Source: Rhyacophila brunnea (lineage: Eukaryota > Arthropoda > Insecta > Trichoptera > Rhyacophilidae). From it: DNA of 64,000 bases. Where the stretch lies: NCBI GenBank assembly GCA_022495005.1, contig JAGYXB010000180.1, positions 124,001 through 188,000 of the forward strand, read 5' to 3'. Under the pieces are notes generated by a model. The model was given only the letters and a program-made list of their open reading frames with translations. It did no database searches and was not told the DNA's origin. Each line of letters opens with the position of its first letter. Position 1 is the stretch's first letter. Positions 21,060-32,770 of this stretch are shown in pieces. Position numbers and translations under genes: made by a program.

Positions 21060-22349
21060 ACGATGGTGACAAAGAAGATGAAACAATTTTCTAGTCACCA
21101 GCGTGTTTGCACTAAATACATTAATAACCATAATTAAATATAAGTACCAAAATTTTTTCGTGGAATAATAATAATGGATCATTTGTAAACGATTCAGAAT
21201 GAAGTAAAAATTTATACGGAAGGATAATATACAATAAATTGCATATTTAAATTTGAATTCGATTTACTCAACCTAGTCAGTAATGATGATGGCATAGTAT
21301 TTTTAATAGTTGAAAAAAATGTCAAATATTCCTAATACTTGATCCATGCCCAGTAATTAATTATACCTACACAAGGGGTGACTTTGATCCACATTAGTTA
21401 GCCGTATCAGTCGAGGCAGAGTAGGTATATTGCATTATGTATATCTTTAATATAGGGACACATGTCAGTTGGCCGAAATTTATGGGCAAAAGGACAGTGT
21501 CCAATACAGCCTGCAATAAATTAATCAGCCATTAAATTTGTGGACCAGATCTGCCTATATATGGGCAGCTTGAACTAAGATAATTTGATAATGATTGTAA
21601 TTCCATTATTATTGACCATCGAAGCAGTATTCCAGCTATGATGAACCCGTGATCCGCCCGACAAAGTTACAATAAACTATCACATACGTTTATGTGTACC
21701 CTTTCGTCGCTGTAGATTGGTTTGTCGAATAGACCAAATGTCAAATGTTCAGGAGACGAAAAATAAATTTTATTATCCTATATTTAAATACATGAAGGTA
21801 TTTAAATTGTTGTTTTTACAGCATATGAATGCTGTTTTTATTACAAAGCAATTTAAAGAAAAGGATTGTTCTGGTCCATTTAGATACAAAAAATCATCCT
21901 GTTTTAAAAGGTCGATTTCGACAAAAACGGATATTCGACAAACCAATCCTATAGCGACGCTTTGGCTTTTTTCTCCCTTAGTTAAACATTTTATCACTGA
22001 ACGGATAACAAATAAAGCGATTTTTTAATTAGCTAACACGGGGACACTTTGAATATAAGAATCGCACTGGGCTGAAACTATGTATGGATCACTTTAAGAC
22101 ATGTCCAAATCAGCATTGCCTACTTAAGATTTAAATATAGGACATAATAATAAAAATATCGGACGTGTATTTTTGACATCGTAAGGATGTGGGGATAGTC
22201 CCTACGAATCCTTAAGGTAGAGCCGCCCATATGTATACACAGCCATATATCAAAGGCCTAAAATCACCGTGATATTTCCTGATTAACCGACTATACTACG
22301 TGATTATTTTAATATAATTTACTTAAGTATTGAGGATGGTGAGCATTGA
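21060..22349. other. Non-coding stretch
   Basis: No recognised gene or repeat. A 103-codon open frame on + (21717-22028) and a 74-codon one on - (21773-21997) overlap; neither shows a domain and both are lysine- or phenylalanine-rich as expected of AT-rich DNA. Confidence 0.35.
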
Positions 22350-23320
22350 AATTACATCACAAATCCAGTGATTTTCGGGGAAACAGCGTGGTGAATTCTT
22401 ATAGTAGTATTGTGGCTGGCAACGTTGCTGCAACAACGCTCATAAAATACTATAATTGAGCAATGGCGAAGGGTGACTTTTGGAAAGAGGTGGGCTGTGG
22501 AGATCTGATAAAAAGAACACACTTGTCAGGTATACTTACGAGAAATAAGAAGATAATACGATATTACTACTAATGAATAGGTACACACTAATTTAATGAA
22601 ACTTCAAAAACTCACTGGCGACATAAAATTAAGCGATCAGTTTAAATTACGTATTTTTTCAAAAAACATTTACACACATCAAAAATCATTAGATAAAAGT
22701 TCTTTTTATTTTTAAAAACAATCTAAATTTATTAATATTCGATAGAATTTTTTTTCGGTTTTAGGCACTGCGATCGGAGCTTACCTTAGTTCATACAACT
22801 AGATAAGTGACGTAAAGTCCATATGAAAAAAATGAGAATTATTTGAAACGTAATCCGACCTTTATTTATGCCAAGACAGATAGCGCGCTGTGGTATATTT
22901 TTTAAACCTTTGCAGATTGTTTTGTAATTATCTGTGTAATACATCCCTACACATACGGCATCTCTCGTTGGCAAAATAAATTATTTTATAGATATAATCA
23001 AGTGATTATATAAATAAGTCAATATGCAATTAAAAAATATTTTTCTTAAGAAGGTAGGCTTCAAATAATCGCCTAGTATGGAGTCTTCGCCACTGTAATT
23101 GAGCCATTAGTGAGATCCTTGTGTGTGACTGTATAGTTGATACAAACAGGTACTGCTGCTCTAGCCTGTCTAGATTTAGAAGGTCTCTTGGAATCACTCG
23201 TCCACCCGTAGCCGTTCCCAACGGCTGGGTTAGTTAACTGCCGCCCTGATTCGGCATTGAAGATCTCTTCGACAACAAGACTCAGCCATGCATCCAGTTT
23301 TAAAATATTTTTTAAGGATT
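22350..23320 (-). pseudogene. Repeated unidentified ORF, copy 2, split by a hAT-type element
   Basis: With the insert at 22461-23095 and one target duplication left out, a single minus-strand frame of roughly 110 codons stays open from about 23320 to TAA near 22350. It reads LDAWLSL, EEIFNAESGRQLT, NGYGWTSDSKR and after the insert point YERCCSNVASH. No initiator Met is seen at the upstream end, so this is the 3' part of a longer frame or an exon. A degraded second copy lies at 17455-17775, so it belongs to a repeated sequence. I do not recognise the family. Confidence 0.5.
22461..23095. mobile_element. hAT-type element (635 bp) with perfect 8-bp duplication
   Basis: Ends are CAATGGCGAAGGGTGAC and, inverted, CAGTGGCGAAGACTCC. 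TAATTGAG is duplicated exactly at 22453-22460 and 23096-23103. The CAGTGGCGAAG terminus is shared with 36309-36826. No transposase frame; non-autonomous. Confidence 0.85.
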
Positions 23321-23442
23321 TTTAATGTATTTTAAGCCTCCGGAGCGGGAATGAACCACCTCACGACGTGTCTCAAGACGCAGGCTTATTTCAACGCGTT
23401 TAAATAACAAATAATGCAATTGATGAGAAAATAATAATAAAA

Positions 23443-23944
23443 TAATTACAAGATAAAAAGAACTTTTTATATACCACGTTTTTAAATTTTCTGTTGAATC
23501 ATATAAACTTGACGATTTTATGTATTAATAATTTAGGACAAAAAATAAGGCAATCGTCAACAAATCATTTTTTTTGCTATTTTGAACAAACAAACAAATA
23601 TAGAATACTGAAATGTCATTTTGATTTCCATAGTAACGCACGTATATATTAATAATTTAGTTGCTAGGACCACACCCTTAGCAACCAATAATAGTATTTT
23701 ATTTTTTACGGATTTCTTCCGAAATAATTTTTCATACAAAACAGAATTAACTGAAAATGAATTCAATTCTACTTAAAGATGTCTAAAAGTATTAAAAAAA
23801 TGCATTGGAATCGTGTTCTGATATATTCTAAAAGTTTCAAATGTCTAGCTAGTTGGGAAGTTAGTTAAAAATCGATGCAAGATTTGTACTGGATAAACAA
23901 CCACCGGACAAACAAGAATACGAGCTAAGAAAAACGTGGTAAAA
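23443..23944 (+). repeat. Family R repeat, copy a
   Basis: Begins TAATTACAAGATAAAAAGAA, then ACCACGTTTTTAAATTTTCT, ATCATATAAACTTGAC, and ends TACGAGCTAAGAAAAACGTG. Near the middle a GTTGCTAGG...CCTTAGCAACC hairpin is conserved in most copies. ACCACGTTTTTA is present near both ends in inverted orientation, suggesting a MITE-like unit, but homology extends past the left one. Other copies: 32050, 37527, 39694, 40372, 49838, 50345. Confidence 0.75.
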
Positions 23945-24158
23945 TGCATTGGTACCTACTCTTTGAAATAATTGAAAAGTTACTTCCATTTATACGTTGC
24001 ATATTAAACATTTTATACACACGAAATTATGGAGTGTAAAAAAATAGTGTATCAAATTTTAGTAATAAAGTGTTTTTTCCTCTTTCATATTATTAACTGT
24101 CAATTCTTGATGGAAATACATCGTGTCAATTAAAATAAAACACAATATTATGTTAACA

Positions 24159-24492
24159 GCGCTCGAAATGCAATATTTTACGAACCGGAGCGCACAATAT
24201 TTTATGAAAATGTTAACATAGTTATCTAATTGCTTGTGTATTTTATAAAAATAAGTGTGTTGCTGGCAACCTCATTAAATTTCGATTAAAATAATATTTG
24301 GTCAAACAAATTTTAATAATTATCGTGTAATTTAATGAGGTTACCAGTGTGCACAAACTTTTAGATTTTTACGTTAAATGGCAAATCTAACTCACTTTCA
24401 AATTAATATGTCCACGAGACGGAGCGATAATTTTGGTGATTTTAGGAACCGGAACGGCGCTCCGGTGCGTTCCGGTCCATTTCGAGCCCTGA
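24159..24492 (+). repeat. Repeat F4, full copy with a nested hairpin MITE
   Basis: Starts GCGCTCGAAATG and ends CCATTTCGAGCCCTGA, so the ends are inverted (CTCGAAATGG). Subterminal ACGAACCGGA and GAACCGGAACGGCG words are conserved with 33909-34160. The insert at 24261-24354 is absent from the other copies. Confidence 0.7.
24261..24354. mobile_element. Hairpin MITE (family N), diverged copy nested in F4
   Basis: TGCTGGCAACCTCATTAAAT and the inverted TTTAATGAGGTTACCAGTGT match the arms of 43603-43723 and 56139-56257, with a divergent centre. The outer TGCCGGGTCCACAC ends are lost. Confidence 0.55.
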
Positions 24493-24950
24493 TTATGTAG
24501 TAATTATTTCACTTGGTTTAATGATAATCACTTCCGATTTCGTCCGCTTTAGAATGACATCGTAAACTGGTACACAATGATACATTGTTTGTTAGTATAA
24601 ATATCTGTTTTTTTATTCTTTTATGGTGGAAGTTTATGGAAATGCATTGTATTATTAATTTAAATAAAATGAAATTTTATAATACTAAATCCTTCTTTCT
24701 TCTTCTTCTTTCACCCTGTCACGATCCAAGATTGGGGCATAGCATAATACTAAAATCACTTTTATTAAATAATATTAAACTGAACCGGATTCGTCTGCCT
24801 CAGAGGGACATTGTCAACCAGTGACTATTTATATTAAATGTATACATCTGTATTATTGTAGGTACCTACGAGTATATTAAGAAGTACTATATTGTGTGTT
24901 AGTTTGATTAAAAAATAAAGTGTTCATGAGTTTATATTATACAAGGATTT

Positions 24951-25124
24951 ACAGACCTACAAACTTATCTGTAGAATGGCCAAAAATGGAACTACAAACT
25001 ACCATAGGACGCCGTTTTGAAAATTTCATTCGAATGTCCGATTTTATCCAGTTACGAGTCTTGATTGGGTAGTTTTCGACAGTGGCTCCCCCATCCCATT
25101 CTTCAGATAAGTTTGTAGGTCTGT
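24951..25124. mobile_element. MITE with ACAGACCTACAAACTTATCT ends, copy 1
   Basis: Ends are ACAGACCTACAAACTTATCT and the same inverted, 29 bp with one mismatch. The body has a GACTCTTGATTGG-type block. An inverted second copy lies 140 bp away at 25265-25433. Confidence 0.75.
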
Positions 25125-25264
25125 CTATGTAATATAAAAGTCAAAATACAAAGTTTGTTCGTTCAATTTACTTTTCCCGCCAATACCAATTTTGAATATT
25201 CAGGACATATAATGTTTACATATTTTGGATTCTATTTTAATTTCTTTTATTTGACTTGGCTGTC

Positions 25265-25433
25265 AGAATTATTTTATCTTAAGAATGGATGGGGGAGCCA
25301 CAGTCGGAAACTAGCCAATCAAGACTCGCAACTGGACAGAATCTGACATACGAATGAGGTTTTCAAAATGGCGTCCATATGGTGGTTCGTAGTTCCATTT
25401 TTGACCGTTCTTTAGATAAGTTTGTAGGACTGT
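25265..25433. mobile_element. MITE of the same family, inverted copy 2
   Basis: Matches 24951-25124 in reverse orientation (GGGGGAGCCACAGTC, AATCAAGACTCGCAACTGG, AGATAAGTTTGTAGGACTGT). Its left end is diverged. Confidence 0.7.
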
Positions 25434-25439
25434 ACCTAC

Positions 25440-26980
25440 ATTATAGATATTTTAAAATTGAGTAATGCAATTATTATTGTTTTTTTTAAGTATTGTACGT
25501 AAGTAATTGTGTACTAAATTTTGTTAATTTAGAATAAAATTAGAAAATAGTAAATTAAGAATCTTTATTTTTTCCATTGTACTCTTGTTGTCTTCTGTGC
25601 GACGACACAGTGTTGTTAAACTAATTTCATTCATTATTTTCATACGGTTCTGGTAGTGAGCACTTCTAGCATGTGATATTGTTGTCATTCTACTAATTGT
25701 CAACATTTTTGGACAAAGGTCGCACAAATCAACATGGGAAAAATTAGATACACGAAATTTAATTCGCAAAATGATACTTTTTGCAATGGCCGGTGGGATC
25801 GCTAAGGCTAAGGCTACATAGGCAGGTGCCTTGCTTAGTGGCTATGTGCTAGGTGACATATCTTAGTGAACGAACGCATACTATTCTATCGCAATGGCCA
25901 CACTGCACGCTTCGCTACGTGATTATGAGTCACCTCGTGAGTCTCCCGGCGAACAAACGTGTTGGTTATTTTTATTGTGTCACCTAGTGATTTTGCCATT
26001 GTCAATGGATTTTGCAAGATGGCGGATGTTTCTTCAGTATGACAAACGTCAAACACAGTATATTTTGAGGTTATGAATAATCACGCATGGGATGAATTGA
26101 CATTATGCACCCTACAAAATCGAATTTGTGACTTTCGAAATTTTAAACATAAATTCTCTATGAGAAGTAGCTTTCTGGTTAGGTAGTTTTGAGCAATGAC
26201 ATTAATATGGACGAATAATCTGGAAAAAAAATGACATTCACTTTATTGTCGGGTCTGCCGAATGGCATAATCTGTTCTAACGCCATTACAACAAAGGTGA
26301 TATTGCTATTATATATTCCTGATGCTTTTTGTTGGGTCTGCCGAATGGTTCGGTTCGAACGGGTTCGCTCAAATGAACATTGACATTAAAAACACTGCTC
26401 TAACGCCATTACAATAAAGGTCATATTGCTATAAATTCCCGATGCGTGATATCGCATAATGGAAATTGCGTGACGTCTACCTATACATGCAAATGCGCGA
26501 ATTTACTTGCTAGCTACTGTATTGAGTGCGTCGTTCATTAATAATGTCATTGGTTTTGAGACTGATATATCGTTGTTGACGAGCGCACCCAAATATCGAA
26601 TGAATTTGTACCTAAGCACGTAGCGTGCAATGTGGCAGTAGTGTTTGTAGTAGACAAGCATAGCATCTAGCTCAGGACTAGCGAAGCACCTGGCTATGTG
26701 GCCGAAGCCTAAGCTTAACGTACGTGCCACAAAAAATTGCGTTGATTGGATCAGATAAATTTATGACATAATTCAAATGTCCGCGGTCAAACGCGGAGAC
26801 AAATAATTAATGACCTTTTGCTATCATTATGTGAGTTCTGTCATCATTGTTAATTTTGATGCATTTGTGGTGAGGTCATAATCATGTTTGCTGGTACGCG
26901 CCCACCTTTCTTGACGTTCATTCACATAATGACAATATAATATTTAAATTAATATACAAAATACTTACCTATATCATAAT
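25440..26980. other. Non-coding stretch
   Basis: No gene recognised. Two short blocks near 26262-26320 and 26325-26440 share TCTAACGCCATTACAA(C/T)AAAG, GTCATATTGCTAT and GGGTCTGCCGAATGG, an imperfect direct repeat of about 130 bp. Confidence 0.45.
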
Positions 26981-26983
26981 ACC

Positions 26984-27805
26984 CCGTTTATACGTGCATG
27001 GATTTACTGTTGACAGTAAGAAAAGTATGGGTAAATATGTATTATCCTGTAGTTGGCAAGATTGCATGCATGACTCAAACTAGTTTAGAGTCTGAAGTCT
27101 GAAGTTTCATGTCACAGTATTTTTTTTCGATCTGAGCCTGCGCAGTAGAACGATAGTGGTGAACCTGCAGGCAAAAAAAATGAATTTTCAGGTTGACCGA
27201 TTTTTAGTAGCTGTCAAAGTTGACAACTACGTACGTATGTAGTTGGTGAAATCTTGTATCGGAAATATATGGTCGTATAGACCGTCTATAGTAAGTAGGC
27301 ACTGATATGAAATTCATGTCTAAATAAAACATGGTTCTTTTCGGTTTACACTGTTTACAGGAAACCAGCGCCAAACAAATTTTGAAAATAGCTGATATAC
27401 TGGATTATTTGTTAGGTTAGGTTTTAATTCTTGAATAATTTATGAATTTTGCCAAAATCGGCCATGAAAATGCTTCACGAACAACGCGTATTTTTTTCAT
27501 TTTCCGATAAGAAAGCTCATGGTAAACTGTGTTACGGTGAAATGTAATACGTACAATTTACATGTAACTGAATGTTTCAGATCGATAGCGTCCTTAACAA
27601 TTAAGACCTCAACTACTTCTAGGCTTAGTTCTTCTAGTTCTTAGTCTACGAAATAGTACCATAAAATGACAACATCGCGTCTAGCTTACTCGTGAAGAAT
27701 GAGATTGGAGAGACAGTCAGTACTTTTACGTGTAAACAGTGTTATTGTCATGATAGTTTAAAATACGCACTATTGCTACCAGTAAATCCATGGATGTGTA
27801 CAGGC
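26984..27805. mobile_element. PAL2-related copy 3 carrying a nested repeat
   Basis: Left end TACCCCGTTTATACGTGCAT, right end CCATGGATGTGTACAGG inverted to it. The interior matches 13830-14160 on the other strand (GCCTGCGCAGTAGAAC, GACAACATCGCGTCTAG, CAGTACTTTTACGTGTAAAC). The match is broken from about 27215 to 27640 by a repeat W copy. Confidence 0.65.
27230..27600 (+). repeat. Repeat W, copy 1, with TTAGG-type stub
   Basis: Shares, in opposite orientation, GGAAATATATGGCCATAT-like, AATTCATGTCTAAATAAAAC, GATATACTGGATTATTTGTT and GGTTAGGTT with 43130-43460. The central segment also resembles the arms of the element at 30029-30282. Confidence 0.6.
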
Positions 27806-28131
27806 GCTATTAGTATTGTGCACGGTTCAAGACGACATGCGGTTTTAGTCTATGGACGACATTCTCTATTAACCTGGTTATTACATTTTATGATAGACAA
27901 TATATTTTGTTTCCTAATCAAGACACAGGTTCGTCACAGACGTCCTGCAAAGATCGCGACGTGTGCTAATGCTGGTTTAAGGTACTTTTTCACATGGAAA
28001 ATGTTGAATGAATAATATAATATAAATATATTTAAAAGATAGGTGTATTTCCGTTAATAGTAACTGAATATTTGTGTTAATTATCGTCTAGTTATCATAT
28101 TTATGTTTAGCGAAGCTATCCTATACACACG

Positions 28132-28370
28132 GCGGTTATCGACGGTAGTTTATTATATTTATATATTTAGGCGGTTAATTGTTACAATAAGTTATCCGTC
28201 TAAATTGTCAAAACGTACCTACTATTTTTTAATAACCCTTCTCTTGGGTGTGTTAAATTTTAGAGCGAGATAGACATTTTTGACAGTTTAGACGGTTAAA
28301 TTATTGTAAAACCTAACCGCCTCAATACATAAATATAATAATATTTATCACTTTAGCCGACGATAGCCGT
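28132..28370. mobile_element. Foldback element PAL5, relative of PAL4
   Basis: Imperfect inverted arms 28132-28213 and 28278-28370 (GGCGGTTA, TATTTATATATTTAGGCGGT, TCCGTCTAAATTGTCA). Its centre TCTTGGGTGTGTTAAATTTT matches the centre of 20498-20988. Confidence 0.65.
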
Positions 28371-29917
28371 TAATTTTATCCCCATTATCCTTCCCTTTAC
28401 GAAGAAAATAAATTCCATCCGTTCTAGCGTATCACCTTGTGTTACCGTACGAGATTGAAATTATAACAGTAGGTAAACGAGTCTGATGGATATCTATCAA
28501 GTATACATATTTACTGGATAATGAAATCGATATTGAGAATAATAACATTTTAATTAGATGTTGATGATTCTATGAATAGTTGAAACTGAAATATTTGCAG
28601 TTTAATGGGCTGGGTAACCTAATGTGATATTACAGTAATGGGAGTGTAAAGCTTGCATTAGAGTTAATTTATACAGAAGCAAATACAAATGAATCTGATT
28701 TTTTGACATTTAATTTATTTATCTTGCAGTATTTATATGCCATAGAGTAGGAACATGTTTTGATGACGAAAAAAATCGCGGGCTTCCGGTGAATTACAAA
28801 ATATTGGTATGGGTAAAATACTGTAAAAGGTAGAAATAATAACAACAAATGCGGAAATAGAAACAAAACATTCAATTAATATGTCAAAACGTTTCATTTT
28901 AATTAGGAAATAAATCATTAGGTATACGATATGAAGACATATTTTTTATGTGGTGGTTTGCATAAAATATTTCCACGAAATTCGGCTCGGAAGCCCTGGT
29001 TTTGAATCTTGCGTCTTGATGACAACACTGTAAATAATATTATAATCTTATCTGTTCCATAATTTTGGTCTGCCTCAACGCCCTAGATACTTTGTACAAT
29101 AGTAAAGTAAAAATGTGTATATTACGGCAAAAACATTCTAATTTTGAAAATCGGAAGATTGATAATGTGGTAGAAAATGATATTGCGCACAGATTGCAAT
29201 TTTAGATAAAAAAAATCCTTTGCATATTATTAATGTATAAATCTCAAAGTAAAATATTTAATTGAAAAAAATTCGGATAAAGTAAAAAAAAACCTCAAAT
29301 CAAAAAGCTACAAAAAGATATAATATGTAGAGATAAGGCATATCCAACGTTCATTAAGCAGTGATCTACTACACTCTACCATTGTTATTATACGAGTCGA
29401 ATAAACGTAAGTATTACTTTTATTTGGGGGAAGGCACTAAGTAGTTATAAATTAAGCAGCAACATTAATTATTGTCTTTCACCATAAAGAAATACTCAAT
29501 TTCCATTCTTCGTGAAAATTATCAATTTTTATCGTGTTTTGGGCACTCATTGCACTCATCGTTAAACTGTTCTACTACTGTATTAAGATCTTATTGTGCG
29601 ACGGTAAGCGGAAACTACGCCTCAGTTTAATTCAAGTGGTTTCTCTTTCGCACACTCCTGCGATGAGCCGTGAGTGATGTATTATAATACGAATGAAATG
29701 ATACGACGAACTCTCATTTGAAAATGATTTTAACGTAAGTTACTTACTTCAGTCTGTAACGCCCCAATATTGGAGCATAGTGCAAGCATAAGATATCGTT
29801 ACTTCTGTCGGTCCATCGCCACAACTCGCGCCTCCCTCCACGAGCTGATTAAGGAAATAAACATCGGAATGCTTAATACTTCCCCTTTAAATTCTCTATG
29901 AAACACCCCTCCCCCGC
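28371..29917. other. Non-coding stretch
   Basis: AT-rich, no gene, tRNA or repeat partner recognised. Confidence 0.35.
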
Positions 29918-30028
29918 ATAAGCGTCGGTGTGAGTCACAGGTTCGAATTCTGGGTCTGGCAAATACACATATTGTTTTTCAATTGAGTGTATTTTCTCGT
30001 AAAAACAACAATATGTAATACAAACTTC

Positions 30029-30282
30029 GGTACTGTTCGGTTTAAGCGGATACAGCGGAAAACGCATTTTGAAAATAGCCGATAAACTGGATTATTTGTT
30101 AGTTTGGGTTAGTTTAGGTTAGGTTAGGTTGGGTTAGGTTAGGTTAGGTTAGGTTAGGTTAGGTTAGGTTAGGTTAGGTTTGGTTAGGTTGGGTTTGGTT
30201 AGGTTAACCTAACAAATAATCCAGTTTATCGGCTATTTTCAAAATGCGTTTTCCGCTGTATCCGTTTTAACCGAACAGTACC
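30029..30282. mobile_element. Hairpin element with central TTAGG array
   Basis: Arms GGTACTGTTCGGTTTAAGCG ... AATAATCCAG are inverted almost perfectly over about 80 bp (30029-30112 and 30205-30282). CAAACTTC is duplicated exactly at 30021-30028 and 30283-30290, an 8-bp duplication of hAT type. Between the arms, 30109-30205 is an array of about 19 GGTTA units with a few GGTTT or GGGTT variants. This unit is the common insect telomere repeat. Confidence 0.85.
30109..30205 (+). repeat. (TTAGG)n array
   Basis: About 97 bp of GGTTA units, interstitial, inside the hairpin element. It is not a chromosome end, since ordinary sequence follows on both sides. Confidence 0.9.
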
Positions 30283-30509
30283 CAAACTTCCAATCTGTTT
30301 AGTTAGGCCCATATGATCCTATTAGAATCGGACATGGTTGAAAGAAGAAATCACATTGTATTAAAATTCACATGGGACTATGGTGGAATCTACCAAAATC
30401 CATCCCACGATCGACGCTTATCGTTAGAAAAAAAAAGCAATATTATCCCTGCAGACAATCCTTACTATATTTTTTTTGGAAATACTAAGTGTAATTTTTT
30501 TAAGACTGT

Positions 30510-31581
30510 GAAATGGGACAATGAAAAGGCGGATGATCTGGCAAAGGTAGCTGGCCATTGAGGGATGCCATATCAGTGGACACCAGAAAACCTGGACTGG
30601 AATGAGGCCATAAAGAAAATGTGCCAAAGCATGTGGATAGATTTTCACCAAAAGGCGTCCCTAAAAAAGGGGAAATAGAGTAAGTCGATTTTACCATCCC
30701 CACGGTTGATGCCCTGGTTTGTAGTCTCCTTTGAAGAGGAATATGCTTAAGCTGATACTCAGGCTAAAAACAGGGCACACAATGGGTAAAAGATTTAATG
30801 TCCTTATGGGAAGAAGCGATTCGCAGCTCTGCGATGAATGTGATATTTTGGAGGACATTGTACATTTAGCAGTACAATTCTCTAAATATGAACGACACAG
30901 AGCTGCGAATTGCGGATATCTTTGAGAATGTCGACGAGTTGAAAGGTGCCCTGGGGTGGGTAAGACCATTACCCACTGAAGAAGGAAGCCGATACATTAC
31001 ACGACTGGTCCTACTTTTCACCCCTCCCGTTGTCTATGGATGACCTGTCATTGTCTATAGAGTGCTCATACTGATGCGTCTGTCGTATTCACTTGGAGTA
31101 TTCTTAGTTTCAGATTTATTTCAGATTATTTTAACGTATCTTGGAGACCTTGGAGTTCATCTGACTTAAAGGTTATGTGTTATTAATAATTGGAAGTGAC
31201 GATCAAAGTAATTATACTTCTTCTGTGTATAATAATATCATAATACACTAGGACGTTTGTTAATGTAACAGTCGATTCTAAACGACAATAACTAATAACT
31301 TATTTATACTCTTCAGTCATTATAGAATACCAAACTCTGCTTGCAAGTACGTTATCAATAAAAATAGTATGGCAGTGGACCACTCGTTGCTTGTGCAAAA
31401 AGATATGCTCAGGCTTTATTAATCTAAAGATGTTGGTGGTGAGACGGAAGAGCTTGGCAAAATTGTAAAGTTCTTTAACAGAATTGGAGTGAGGATCTGA
31501 TCGGCGGATCCCCTTCTAGAAGAGAAGAGGCGATATGACAGCGAGTCGCAGTCAAAGCCTCGGTATAATCATTAAAAAAAG
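30510..31581 (+). pseudogene. LINE L fragment (RNase H and C-terminal part), degraded
   Basis: Matches the LINE at 62474-63130. Frame pieces read NEKADDLAK (end of the RNase H domain), YQWTPENLDWNEA, GKRFNVLMGRSDSQLCDEC and LEDIVHLA, with stops and frameshifts. The 3' end runs to ATAATCATTAAAAAAAG at 31581. Between about 30966 and 31434 an unrelated 470-bp segment separates the two halves. Confidence 0.85.
30966..31434. other. Unidentified insert within LINE L fragment
   Basis: Absent from the other two LINE L copies. GGTGGGTAAGAC on its left and GGTGGTGAGAC on its right may be a degraded duplication of the target. No inverted ends and no gene were seen. Confidence 0.55.
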
Positions 31582-31589
31582 ACTGTGAA

Positions 31590-32049
31590 ATGTATCATAA
31601 ACTACTTATCAATATATTGTCTAATTATACCTGTTTTACATCAACGTCGTTTGAATGAGAACTGCGTTGGAAAATCGTTTTAAAGGGCACCCCTGATAGC
31701 TTGTTTTTTGCAGCTAATCGTATACCTACCCTACCTTTTATTTTACGTGTAGTGATCTCGAGACCTAGTTTTCTGCGGTCCCCTTCTACCCCGTGAGTGA
31801 GATCGGCCATTTTTAATCACTTTGAGAGGTTACATTTAACTTGGGACAATTAAACCTTCACATTATGTACCCTTCGTAGGGACAATGTGGTTAATAGCTT
31901 ATTTAAATGGCCTCCACAGCTGAAGAATAAACCTAGGAATGGTTACTACGCGATTAGTGATGATTCTTATAATAGCAATTTAATGTATTAAATAGCACAA
32001 TATTTGGTTAAGGGGGTGTGGTTCTTCACGACATTACTTATTACCAATT
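31590..32049. other. Non-coding stretch
   Basis: No recognised feature; a 61-codon minus-strand open frame (31625-31810) has no visible domain. Confidence 0.35.
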
Positions 32050-32532
32050 TTCCAACGTTTTTATTAGCTCGTATTCTTGTATTTCCGGTGGTTGTTTGTC
32101 CAGTACAAATCTTGCAATCAATTTTTAACTAACTTCCCGACTAGCTAGACATTTGAAACTTTTTATATATATCAGAACACGATGCCAATGCATTCTTTTA
32201 ATACTTTTAGCCATCTTTAAGCAGAATTGAATTCATTTTCAGTTAATTCTGTTTTGTATGGAAAGTTATTTCAGAAAAATCCGTAATATAATATAATAAT
32301 ATATATATATAATAATATATATATAATATACGTGCGTTACTATGGAAATCAAAATGACATTTCAGTATTCTATATTTGTTTGTTTGTTGCAAAATAGCAA
32401 AAAAAAAATGATTAGTTGACAATTGCCTTATTTGTCCTAAAATATTAATACATAGAATTGTCAAGTTTATATGATTCAACAGAAAATTTAAAAACGTGGT
32501 ATATACAAAGTTCTTTTTATCTTGTAATTATT
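32050..32532 (-). repeat. Family R repeat, copy b
   Basis: Reverse-orientation match to 23443-23944 over its whole length, with an ATAT-rich expansion near 32287-32330. Confidence 0.75.
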
Positions 32533-32624
32533 AGAGGTTAGCTTCAATACTGTCTCACTAAAATTACTGGAGTTAATTACTAAATCACGTGGAGTTGTAG
32601 ATTGTAGACATAGTTACCGAATGA

Positions 32625-32770
32625 AAAGTACTACTGTCATTGGGCCCAATGGCTTGTTGTATCGCTAAAAAGATTAAAAATATATATTAATCATTTACGA
32701 CAGTCGTAAACAGATAACTGCAATAGAAAAACGTTGTATATAAAAAGTTATTTTTATCTTGTAATTATTT
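32625..32770. repeat. SINE2 tail fragment followed by a scrap of family R
   Basis: 32625-32730 matches the tail of the SINE2 at 40932-41190 (TGTCATTG, GCTAAAAAGATTAAAAATAT, CATTTACGACAGTC). 32728-32770 matches the end of family R (GTTATTTTTATCTTGTAATT). Confidence 0.65.

Larger units (their letters stand above)
29918..30339 (+). mobile_element. SINE1 copy split by an 8-bp-duplication element
   Basis: Part of the head with B box GGTTCGAATTC (29940) and the body up to AATACAAACTTC lie left of the insert; CAAACTTCCAATCTG to the tail GAATCGGACATGGTTG lies right. Other SINE1 copies are continuous here (TACAAACCTCCACTC). Confidence 0.85.

Noticed and set aside
21717..22028. 103-codon + strand open frame
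   Set aside because: A similar-length frame overlaps it on the other strand, composition is AT-driven, and no domain is visible.
27692..28015. 107-codon + strand open frame as a gene
   Set aside because: Its first part lies in the PAL2-related repeat and the rest has no recognisable features.
30109..30205. TTAGG array as a true telomere
   Set aside because: It is internal to a 254-bp hairpin element with target duplications and ordinary sequence on both sides.
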